NCBI GenBank assembly: GCA_964616985.1
Contig: CAZTVF010000146.1
Span: 1-11,551 of the forward strand
DNA length: 11,551 bases
Direction of reading: 5' to 3'
Origin: CAZTVF01 sp964616985
GTDB taxonomy: Bacteria; Planctomycetota; Phycisphaerae; SM23-33
Part shown: in pieces, positions 6,750 through 11,551 of the stretch
Numbering within the stretch: the first letter of the stretch is position 1
Layout of the letters: each line of letters starts with the position of its first letter
Position numbers and translations under genes: made by a program
Notes under the pieces: model-generated
What the model was told of the DNA's origin: nothing
The model's input: the letters and a program-made list of their open reading frames with translations, nothing else
Databases searched by the model: none

Positions 6750-7442
6750 ATGAGCAGCCTCAATATTCCGATGCCGCGTGAGCAGTTGGAGCGGATCGTC
6801 CGCCAGGTGGTGCGGCAGCAGTTCGCCGACCGCCTCTTTTCGGGCGAGGGCCAGATGTCCGCGGCCTACACGCCCAACCTGGTGGTCAACATCTCCGCCC
6901 GCCACCTGCACATCTCGAAGGAGCACTTCCGCCAGCTCTTCGGCGAGGGCGCCGAGCTGACGGTCTATCGCTGGCTGTACCAGCCGGGCGAGTTCGCCTC
7001 CGAGCAGACGGTGACGATCATGGGCCCCAAGCGCCTGGCGATCGAGAAGGTGAGGATCCTGGGCCCGCTGCGTCCCTCGACGCAGGTGGAGGTCAGTTCC
7101 ACCGACGCGTTCGCCCTGGGCATGAACGTTCCCTGCCGCCCCTCGGGCGACACGAAGGGGGCGCCGGGCCTGGTGATCGTGGGCCCCAAGGGCATCGTGG
7201 AGCTCAATGAGTGCGTGATCCGCGCGCAGCGGCACGTGCACATGTCGCCGGCCGACGCGGAGATCTACGGCTTCAAGGACAAGCAGTACGTGAAGCTTCG
7301 CGTCGTGAGCGACTGCCCCACGACATTCGAGCAGGTGCTGGTCCGCGTGGACGAGAAGTTCCTGCTGGAAGTGCACCTCGATACCGACGAGGGCAACGCG
7401 TGCAACCTGGTCAACGCCACCAGCGTCGAGCTGCTGGCCTGA
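6750..7442 (+). CDS. pduL: Microcompartment phosphotransacylase (PduL family)
   Basis: PduL converts acyl-CoA plus phosphate to acyl phosphate and CoA inside BMCs, so CoA is recycled within the shell. The protein has 230 residues. The catalytic fold is a PduL tandem: His52 and His54 in ISARHLHIS, Glu114 in TQVEV, His162 and His164 in RAQRHVHMSP, and His209 in VHLDTDEGNAC correspond by position and context to the two zinc sites of characterised PduL. Arg108 in LGPLR corresponds to the catalytic arginine. An amphipathic helix at residues 9-25 (PREQLERIVRQVVRQQF) precedes a short Gly/Ser linker and looks like an encapsulation peptide. A GGAGAG ribosome site lies about 10 bases before ATG 6750. 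The next gene, a shell protein, follows after 56 bases. In this context the substrate is probably lactyl-CoA or propionyl-CoA, but this cannot be told from sequence. Confidence 0.95.
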   Translation: MSSLNIPMPREQLERIVRQVVRQQFADRLFSGEGQMSAAYTPNLVVNISARHLHISKEHFRQLFGEGAELTVYRWLYQPGEFASEQTVTIMGPKRLAIEKVRILGPLRPSTQVEVSSTDAFALGMNVPCRPSGDTKGAPGLVIVGPKGIVELNECVIRAQRHVHMSPADAEIYGFKDKQYVKLRVVSDCPTTFEQVLVRVDEKFLLEVHLDTDEGNACNLVNATSVELLA

Positions 7443-7498
7443 GATAGAGCATCACAAACGAGTCTTGAACGGCAAAACGCCAACTGAAGGAGATCGAT

Positions 7499-7804
7499 AT
7501 GGCGCTGCAAGCATTGGGAATGGTGGAGACGAAAGGGCTGGTCGCCCTGATTGAAGCGGCCGACGCCATGTGCAAGGCCGCCAGCGTGGAGCTGGTGGGC
7601 TGGGACAAGGTCGGCTCGGGCATGGTCACGGTATTCGTCAAGGGCGACGTGGCGGCCGTCAAGGCCTCGACGGACGCCGGCGCTGCCGCCGCGGCCAAGA
7701 TCGGCGAGGTGGTTTCGGTTCACGTGATCCCCAGGCCGCACGATGACCTGGCCCACGCGATTCCGGCCCCCAAGGCAGAGCGTAAGGCAGCGGCGACCAA
7801 GTAA
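7499..7804 (+). CDS. BMC-H shell protein 1 (hexamer-forming)
   Basis: The protein has one BMC domain over residues 3-88 and 101 residues in all. It follows the PduA/EutM pattern closely: ALGMVETKGL at 5-14, edge lysine Lys26, pore loop KVGSG with Ser40, and HVIPRPH with Arg79 at the hexamer edge. It should therefore make a canonical hexameric tile with a polar central pore. A C-terminal tail of about 14 residues after AIPAP, rich in Ala and Lys (KAERKAAATK), goes beyond the fold and is absent from the other two BMC-H proteins here. AAGGAG at 7487-7492, six bases before ATG, is one of the best ribosome sites in the window, as expected for a major shell protein. The 57-base gap to BMC-H2 is very GC-rich and may fold (GGCGC 7821-7825 with GCGCC 7840-7844). 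Confidence 0.96.
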   Translation: MALQALGMVETKGLVALIEAADAMCKAASVELVGWDKVGSGMVTVFVKGDVAAVKASTDAGAAAAAKIGEVVSVHVIPRPHDDLAHAIPAPKAERKAAATK

Positions 7805-7861
7805 ACCGGCAACAAGGCTGGGCGCGGCCTGCGGGCGCGGCGCCGGCAAGGAGCTATCGAG

Positions 7862-8125
7862 ATGAGCGCATTGGGAATGATTGAAACGAAGGGTTTCGTC
7901 GGGCTGGTCGAGGCCTCCGACGCGATGTGCAAGGCCGCCAACGTCGAGATCGTCAAGCGGATCGAGATCGGCGGCGGCTACGTCACCACGCTGGTGCGCG
8001 GCGACGTGGGTTCGGTGAAGGCGGCCGTCGAGGCCGGCGCCGCGGCGGCGGCCAAGGTCGGCGAGCTCGTCAGCTCGCACGTCATCCCCGCCCCCAACGA
8101 GGCCATCGCGGCCGTGTTTGGCTAA
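7862..8125 (+). CDS. BMC-H shell protein 2, divergent pore and edge
   Basis: This 87-residue protein is a single BMC domain (SALGMIETKGFVGLVEASDA), clearly homologous to BMC-H1 and BMC-H3. It keeps the edge lysine (Lys24, equal to Lys26 of PduA). It differs at two sites that define the tile. The pore loop reads IEIGGGYVT, with Gly38 in place of the usual serine, which recalls the carboxysomal CsoS1 loop. HVIPRPH has become HVIPAPN, so Ala77 replaces the edge arginine and Asn79 the histidine. It has no C-terminal tail. AAGGAG at 7848-7853, eight bases before ATG 7862, is a strong ribosome site. The assignment as BMC-H is firm. A changed pore or a changed partner at the hexamer edge is inferred from these residues. 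Confidence 0.96.
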   Translation: MSALGMIETKGFVGLVEASDAMCKAANVEIVKRIEIGGGYVTTLVRGDVGSVKAAVEAGAAAAAKVGELVSSHVIPAPNEAIAAVFG

Positions 8126-8140
8126 TGAGCGGCATCCGTC

Positions 8141-8194
8141 GTGGGCACCGTGCCCACCCACGGCTCTGATTCACGGTGGGCAAACCAGCCCACC
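8141..8194 (+). repeat. Two adjacent hairpins between BMC-H2 and the kinase gene
   Basis: GTGGGCAC (8141-8148) pairs with GTGCCCAC (8150-8157) as a near-continuous palindrome, and GGTGGGC (8175-8181) pairs with GCCCACC (8188-8194) across AAACCA. The second stem ends five bases before the kinase ribosome site (AGGGA, 8199-8203). GTGGGC/GCCCAC hairpins of this look are a common intergenic repeat type, so this may be a repeat that has inserted in the operon and now acts as a spacer. Confidence 0.6.
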
Positions 8195-8208
8195 CTACAG
8201 GGACGCGC

Positions 8209-9420
8209 ATGAAGATCTTGGTCAGCAATATCGGGTCCACCAGCTTCAAGTTCCGCCTGTTCGACATGGACGGGCGGACGGAGCGTGAGATCGCCTCGGG
8301 CGGCGCCGATCGCATCGGCGGCGCTGGCGGCGTCATGAAGTGGCAGATCGGCGGCGGCGCCAAGCAGGTGCAGTCGCTCGACTTCGCCGACCACGGCGCG
8401 GCCATCCTCCACGTGCTGGAGGTCCTGCGGGCGGGCGGCGCCCTGAAGTCCAACGCCGACCTGGCCGCCGTCGCCTTCAAGGCCGTGATGGCCGGCGACT
8501 TCGCCCCCGTGGCCCGCGTGGACGACGCGCTGCTGGCGCGGATGGAGTATTTCATCCCCATCGCGCCCGTCCACAACCCGCCCTACATCGCGGCCATGAA
8601 GATGTTCCGCACGGTGCTGGGCAGCACGCCGCTGGTGGCGGCGTTCGAGCCGGGCTTTCACCGCACCATCCCCGCCCGGCGGAAGTACTTCGCCGTGCCC
8701 ATGGAATGGGCGGCCAAGTACGGCGTGCAGAAGTACGGCTTTCACGGCGCATCGCACCGCTACATCGCCACGCGCACGGCCGAGCTGATGGGCCAGGCGG
8801 CGCGGCGGGTGATCTCCTGCCACCTGGGCGGCTCGTCGAGCATCTGCGCGATCCGCGACGGGCAGTCGGTGGCCACCAGCATGGGCCTCTCGCCCCAGTC
8901 GGGCCTGCCGCAGGGCACGCGAGCGGGCGAGTTCGACTCGTTCGGCTTCGCCCTGCTCAAGAGCCAGGCCGGCATGGACGCCGACGCGGTGCTCAAGGCC
9001 CTGGGCAACCAGAGCGGCCTGGCCGCCCTGAGCGGCACCAGCGGCGACATGCGGGACATCTGCGAAGCCGCCAGCGGCAAGGTGACCGTGGCCGACGGCG
9101 GCGTGCGGGCCCGCATGACGATGGAGCTGTTCGTGACGGCTGTGCGGGATTTTGTCGGCGCGTACATGGTGGAGCTCGGCGGCGCAGACGCGCTGGTCTT
9201 CACCGGCGGCATCGCCGAGAACAACGCCTGGCTGCGGACGCAGGTGTGCCAGGGCATGGAGTTCGCCGGCGTGCAGCTGGACGCGGCGAAGAACGATGCG
9301 GCCGCCGGCGAGGCGCGGGTCGATGCCTCCGGCAGCAGAACGGCCGTCTGGGTCATGCCCACCAACGAGGAATTGATCGTCGCCCGGCTGGCGGTGGAGC
9401 TGCTGGGCCATAAAAACTGA
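8209..9420 (+). CDS. Acetate-kinase-family (acyl phosphate) kinase with altered active site
   Basis: This family makes ATP from acyl phosphate, and here it would complete the PduL step. ATG 8209 is chosen because AGGGA lies five bases upstream and the protein then begins MKILVSNIGSTSFKF, the true family N-terminus; an in-frame GTG at 8176 lies in a hairpin repeat. At 403 residues it is close to normal length. Conserved, in Methanosarcina acetate kinase numbering: Asn7, Ser10, Ser12 and Lys14; His179 (YGFHGASHRY, His180); Arg238 (GTRAGEFD, Arg241); Glu337 (FTGGIAEN, Glu384). Changed: the GHRVVHGG motif reads AFKAVMAG, putting Lys91 at Arg91; VFDTAFH reads AFEPGFH, putting Glu147 at Asp148; HLGNGSS reads HLGGSSS. 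It therefore belongs to the ASKHA acetate kinase family but may prefer another acyl phosphate or be slow. I leave the symbol blank because of this divergence. Confidence 0.9.
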   Translation: MKILVSNIGSTSFKFRLFDMDGRTEREIASGGADRIGGAGGVMKWQIGGGAKQVQSLDFADHGAAILHVLEVLRAGGALKSNADLAAVAFKAVMAGDFAPVARVDDALLARMEYFIPIAPVHNPPYIAAMKMFRTVLGSTPLVAAFEPGFHRTIPARRKYFAVPMEWAAKYGVQKYGFHGASHRYIATRTAELMGQAARRVISCHLGGSSSICAIRDGQSVATSMGLSPQSGLPQGTRAGEFDSFGFALLKSQAGMDADAVLKALGNQSGLAALSGTSGDMRDICEAASGKVTVADGGVRARMTMELFVTAVRDFVGAYMVELGGADALVFTGGIAENNAWLRTQVCQGMEFAGVQLDAAKNDAAAGEARVDASGSRTAVWVMPTNEELIVARLAVELLGHKN

Positions 9421-9444
9421 ACGACGGAAGAGGCAAAGGAAACC

Positions 9445-9459
9445 GGAGCCAAAGGCTCC
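9445..9459 (+). promoter_or_regulatory. Small hairpin just upstream of the BMC-H3 ribosome site
   Basis: GGAGCC (9445-9450) pairs with GGCTCC (9454-9459) across AAA, a tight 6-bp stem. The ribosome site GGAG of BMC-H3 begins four bases later (9463-9466). The stem also hides an upstream GGAG-like sequence. It might protect the message end or mark a processing site; there is no T-run, so it is not a terminator. Confidence 0.4.
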
Positions 9460-9474
9460 ATTGGAGAAATAGTC

Positions 9475-9750
9475 ATGGCGGAAGAAGCATTGGGAATGAT
9501 TGAGACCAAGGGTCTTGTGGCCATTATCGAGGCGACGGATGCGATGCTGAAGTCGGCCAAGGTGAACTACGTCGGGATGCGCAAGGTCGGCAGCGGGTTC
9601 GTCACCGTGATGGTGTCGGGCGACGTAGCCGCCTGCCGCGCCGCCGTCGATGCGGGCGCCGCCGCCGCGGGCAAGCTCGGCGAGGTCGTTTCGGTTCACG
9701 TGATTCCGCGGCCGCACGCCGAAGTCGCCAAGATCCTGCCCACCGCGTAA
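9475..9750 (+). CDS. BMC-H shell protein 3 (hexamer-forming)
   Basis: This third single-domain BMC-H protein has 91 residues, nearly the same length and layout as PduA. It has ALGMIETKGL (5-14), edge Lys26 (DAMLKSAKV), pore loop KVGSG with Ser40, HVIPRPH with Arg79, and a short end (AEVAKILPTA) that matches the usual PduA/EutM C-terminus. It is the most canonical of the three paralogues. It is set apart from BMC-H1 and BMC-H2 by the kinase gene, with its own ribosome site (GGAG 9463-9466, eight bases before ATG) after a small hairpin. The bases GCATTGGGAATG near its start are identical in all three BMC-H genes, which points to duplication within the locus or to selection for an easily translated start. 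Confidence 0.97.
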   Translation: MAEEALGMIETKGLVAIIEATDAMLKSAKVNYVGMRKVGSGFVTVMVSGDVAACRAAVDAGAAAAGKLGEVVSVHVIPRPHAEVAKILPTA

Positions 9751-9846
9751 AGGGACCAGGGATCAGGGACCAGGGATCAAGGGATCAGGGACCAGGGATC
9801 AAGGGACTAGCGCCCTATGCCCTGTACCCTAGACCCTAAACCCTTT
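9751..9846 (+). repeat. AGGG-rich direct repeats followed by CCCT repeats, between BMC-H3 and BMC-P
   Basis: Immediately after the BMC-H3 stop codon come repeats of AGGGACC and AGGGATC types (9751-9808), then a complementary run CCCTATG, CCCTGTA, CCCTAGA, CCCTAAA, CCCTTTT (9813-9846). The AGGG and CCCT halves can pair in several registers, so a slipping long hairpin ending in TTTT is possible, only two bases before the BMC-P ribosome site. It could reduce read-through or translation of BMC-P. It could also be a passive intergenic repeat. Confidence 0.65.
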
Positions 9847-9858
9847 TCAGGAGTCGGC

Positions 9859-10170
9859 ATGTTCATCGCCAAGGTGACCGGCAACGTGGTGATCACGCAG
9901 AAGATGGTCAAGATGACCGGGCGGAAGCTCCTGGTCGTCGAGCCCATGCGCGTGGATGAAAAAGGCAAGGCCATCGCGCCGACGGGCCGCAGCCTCGTCG
10001 CCATCGACACGCTCGGCGCGGGCACGCAGGACCTGGTGCTCGTCACGCAGGGCTCCAGCGCCCGCCTGGGCGAGGGCATGAGCGACGTCCCCGTCGACTG
10101 CGTCGTCATCGGCATCATCGATTCCGTGCACGCCGCGGGGACCGACGTCTACCGCAAAGACAAAGGCTGA
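9859..10170 (+). CDS. BMC-P shell vertex protein (EutN/CcmL family pentamer)
   Basis: BMC-P pentamers cap the vertices of the shell. The start is ATG 9859, with AGGAG five bases upstream (9849-9853). An upstream in-frame ATG at 9817 lies inside the repeat tract and would add 14 residues foreign to the family. The 103-residue protein is of family length and has every hallmark: MFIAKVTGNVVIT at the N-terminus, GRKLLVVEPM (21-30), VAIDTLGAGTQDLVLVTQGSSAR (47-69), and the C-terminal VDCVVIGIIDSV. It is the only BMC-P gene in the window. PV-type loci usually carry more than one, so further copies may lie downstream. It follows an unusual repetitive spacer that may hold its output below that of the hexamer genes, since a shell needs far fewer pentamers. 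Confidence 0.96.
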   Translation: MFIAKVTGNVVITQKMVKMTGRKLLVVEPMRVDEKGKAIAPTGRSLVAIDTLGAGTQDLVLVTQGSSARLGEGMSDVPVDCVVIGIIDSVHAAGTDVYRKDKG

Positions 10171-10174
10171 TTCC

Positions 10175-10200
10175 GGCGGCGGCCCTTCGCCGCTGCCGCC
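10175..10200 (+). repeat. GC-rich hairpin between BMC-P and the aldehyde dehydrogenase gene
   Basis: GGCGGC (10175-10180) pairs with GCCGCC (10195-10200), and inside it GGC (10181-10183) pairs with GCC (10189-10191) across CCTTC with a three-base bulge. It starts four bases after the BMC-P stop codon. The tail TGTAATGACTG is not a T-run, so strong termination is unlikely. Partial attenuation or message protection is possible. Confidence 0.4.
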
Positions 10201-10239
10201 TGTAATGACTGACAGAGCAATGCTGATCGGAGCGAATCC

Positions 10240-11551
10240 ATGAGTCAGGTAAATGACCAGTTGATCAAGGAAGTCGTCGAGACGGTTCTCAAGCACGTGT
10301 CCACCGGGTGGGGCGGGCGAGTGGCCCCCACGCCCGGGCATAGCGCGCCGCCGCCGATCAGCGCCGCCCCCGCGGCGGGCTGCTGCCGCTTCGGCCAGTT
10401 CACGAACGTGAACGAGGCCGTCGAGGCCGCCCGCATCGCCCAGCGGGCGCTGCTCAAGCGGTCGCTCGCCCAGCGCGAGATCGCCTGCGACCTCATCCGC
10501 AAGATCATCACCAGCCAGGCCGACGCCCTGGGCCGCATGGAATACGAAGAGACGAAGCTGGGGCACATGCCGCACAAGGCCGAGAAGCTCGTGACGGCCG
10601 CCCGCGTGGCCACCGGCGTCGCCGGCCTCAAGACCGAGTGCTTCAGCGGCGACCACGGCATCACGCTGGAAGAGCATGCCCCCTGGGGCGTGATCGGCAT
10701 CGTGACGCCCGTGACGCACTCGCTGCCGACGCTGGCGGTGAACTCGGTGAACATGATCGCCGCGGGCAACGCGGTGGTGTGCAACCCGCACCCGTCCGGC
10801 AAGAAGATCGCGGCGTACGGCGCCAAGCTGTTCAACCAGGCGATCTACGAGAAGCTGGGCATCGACAACCTCATCTGCGTCATCACCGAGCCCACGCTGG
10901 AGTCGGCCAACCAGATCTTCACGCACAAAGACATTCGCATGCTGTGCATCACCGGCGGCCCGGCCGTGGTGGCGGCGGCCCTGCGGAGCGGCAAGCGCGC
11001 CGTGTGCGCCGGCCCGGGCAACCCGCCCGTGGTGGTCGACGCCTCGGCCGACCTGGCCAACGCGGCCCGCTGCGTCATCGAGGGCGCCAGCTACGACAAC
11101 AACCTCCTGTGCCTGTCGGAGAAGGAGGCGTTCATCGTCGCCGAGGTCTACGACGCGTTCATGGACGCGATGGCCAAGGCCGGCGCGTACCGCCTCACGC
11201 GGCAGCAGATGGACGAGCTGGCCAAGATCTGCCTCGAGGGCGGCCACAACGGCGAGCACCCGCACGCCAGCCGCAAGTACGTGGGCGCCGAGCCCAGCGT
11301 GCTGGGCGCGGCGATCGGCCTCAACGTGCCCGCCTCCTGCCGCCTGCTGTACGGGCCCACCGACGCGATGCACCCGTTCGTGCAGGCCGAGCAGATGATG
11401 CCGATTCTGCCGATCGTCCGGGCGGACACGTTCGAGCAGGCCGTCGAGATGGCCCGCCAGGCCGAGCACGGCTTCGGGCACACGGCCGTGATTCACTCGC
11501 GCCTCGTGGACCACATGACGTACATGGGCAAGGCGATGGACACGACGCTGT
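10240..11551 (+). CDS. CoA-acylating aldehyde dehydrogenase, PduP/EutE type (3' end outside window)
   Basis: This core enzyme oxidises the aldehyde made inside the compartment to acyl-CoA with NAD+ and CoA. ATG 10240 has GGAG at 10229-10232, seven bases upstream. The frame is open to the window end, giving 437 residues; the family has about 460-490, so only a short C-terminal piece is missing. Residues 6-20 (DQLIKEVVETVLKHV) form an amphipathic helix, followed by a Pro/Ala/Gly linker to about residue 47: a typical N-terminal encapsulation peptide. The dehydrogenase fold follows, with PWGVIGIVTPVTHSLPT (148-164), ITGGPAVV (237-244), and the catalytic Cys291 in DNNLLCLSEKE. The cysteine context separates CoA-acylating PduP/EutE enzymes from ordinary aldehyde dehydrogenases. 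In PV-type compartments the substrate is probably lactaldehyde. The exact name (PduP or EutE) is not decided by sequence. Confidence 0.95.
   Translation, partial: MSQVNDQLIKEVVETVLKHVSTGWGGRVAPTPGHSAPPPISAAPAAGCCRFGQFTNVNEAVEAARIAQRALLKRSLAQREIACDLIRKIITSQADALGRMEYEETKLGHMPHKAEKLVTAARVATGVAGLKTECFSGDHGITLEEHAPWGVIGIVTPVTHSLPTLAVNSVNMIAAGNAVVCNPHPSGKKIAAYGAKLFNQAIYEKLGIDNLICVITEPTLESANQIFTHKDIRMLCITGGPAVVAAALRSGKRAVCAGPGNPPVVVDASADLANAARCVIEGASYDNNLLCLSEKEAFIVAEVYDAFMDAMAKAGAYRLTRQQMDELAKICLEGGHNGEHPHASRKYVGAEPSVLGAAIGLNVPASCRLLYGPTDAMHPFVQAEQMMPILPIVRADTFEQAVEMARQAEHGFGHTAVIHSRLVDHMTYMGKAMDTTL

Noticed and set aside
8176..8208. GTG 8176 as a start for the kinase
   Set aside because: It lies inside a hairpin repeat and adds 11 residues that are not in the family; ATG 8209 has a ribosome site and the exact family N-terminus.
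5961..9717. Long minus-strand open frames at 5961-7376, 7265-8161 and 8122-9717
   Set aside because: They mirror the regulator, pduL, shell and kinase genes, have no recognisable domain, and overlap firmly assigned genes.
9817..9858. ATG 9817 as a start for BMC-P
   Set aside because: It lies in the CCCT repeat tract; ATG 9859 follows AGGAG and gives the conserved MFIAKV start.
9847..11514. Minus-strand open frame of 555 codons opposite BMC-P and the aldehyde dehydrogenase gene
   Set aside because: The product is rich in Ala, Arg, His and Val without motifs, while both plus-strand genes match their families throughout.

Overview
The window is GC-rich, double-strand-verifiable bacterial chromosome, most likely from a planctomycete or a close PVC relative (Planctomycetota, possibly Phycisphaerae). 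This rests on three things: a microcompartment gene set that matches the Planctomycetes-Verrucomicrobia (PV) type in order and content, long gene-free spacers filled with short palindromic and direct repeats, and many GC-driven open frames on the wrong strand. The assignment is inference from gene content; no rRNA or other marker gene is present.

Layout. (1) 1-2719: the 3' end of gltB and the complete gltD, overlapping genes for NADPH-dependent glutamate synthase (ammonium assimilation). (2) 2720-3439: a 720-base spacer without a gene, made of dispersed repeats, including three copies of a 24-base palindrome and a duplicated block of about 105 bases. (3) 3440-5335: a divergent pair, a small lipoprotein gene on the minus strand and an alpha/beta-hydrolase gene on the plus strand. 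(4) 5336-5936: a 600-base spacer with a large nested inverted-repeat element, a strong hairpin, a short tandem repeat, and at its end a near-perfect palindrome directly before the next gene. (5) 5937-11551: a bacterial microcompartment (BMC) operon, cut by the window end: DeoR-type regulator, PduL phosphotransacylase, BMC-H1, BMC-H2, acetate-kinase-family protein, BMC-H3, BMC-P and CoA-acylating aldehyde dehydrogenase.

How the BMC genes work together. In PV-type compartments (known from Planctomyces/Planctopirus limnophila, where they support growth on L-fucose and L-rhamnose), an aldolase splits a deoxysugar phosphate to DHAP and lactaldehyde. The aldehyde dehydrogenase makes an acyl-CoA, PduL recycles CoA by making acyl phosphate, and a kinase captures the phosphate as ATP. 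Three BMC-H hexamers and a BMC-P pentamer build the shell. The aldolase and an alcohol/lactate dehydrogenase are expected but not seen here; they would have to lie downstream or elsewhere. The aldehyde dehydrogenase and PduL both begin with an amphipathic helix that looks like an encapsulation peptide.

The points most worth following are the catalytic-site substitutions in the acetate-kinase homologue (Arg91 to Lys, Asp148 to Glu), a BMC-H2 paralogue with a Gly-Gly-Gly pore loop and no conserved edge arginine, a candidate DeoR operator with repeated half-sites, and structured or repetitive spacers between shell genes that could set their relative dosage.
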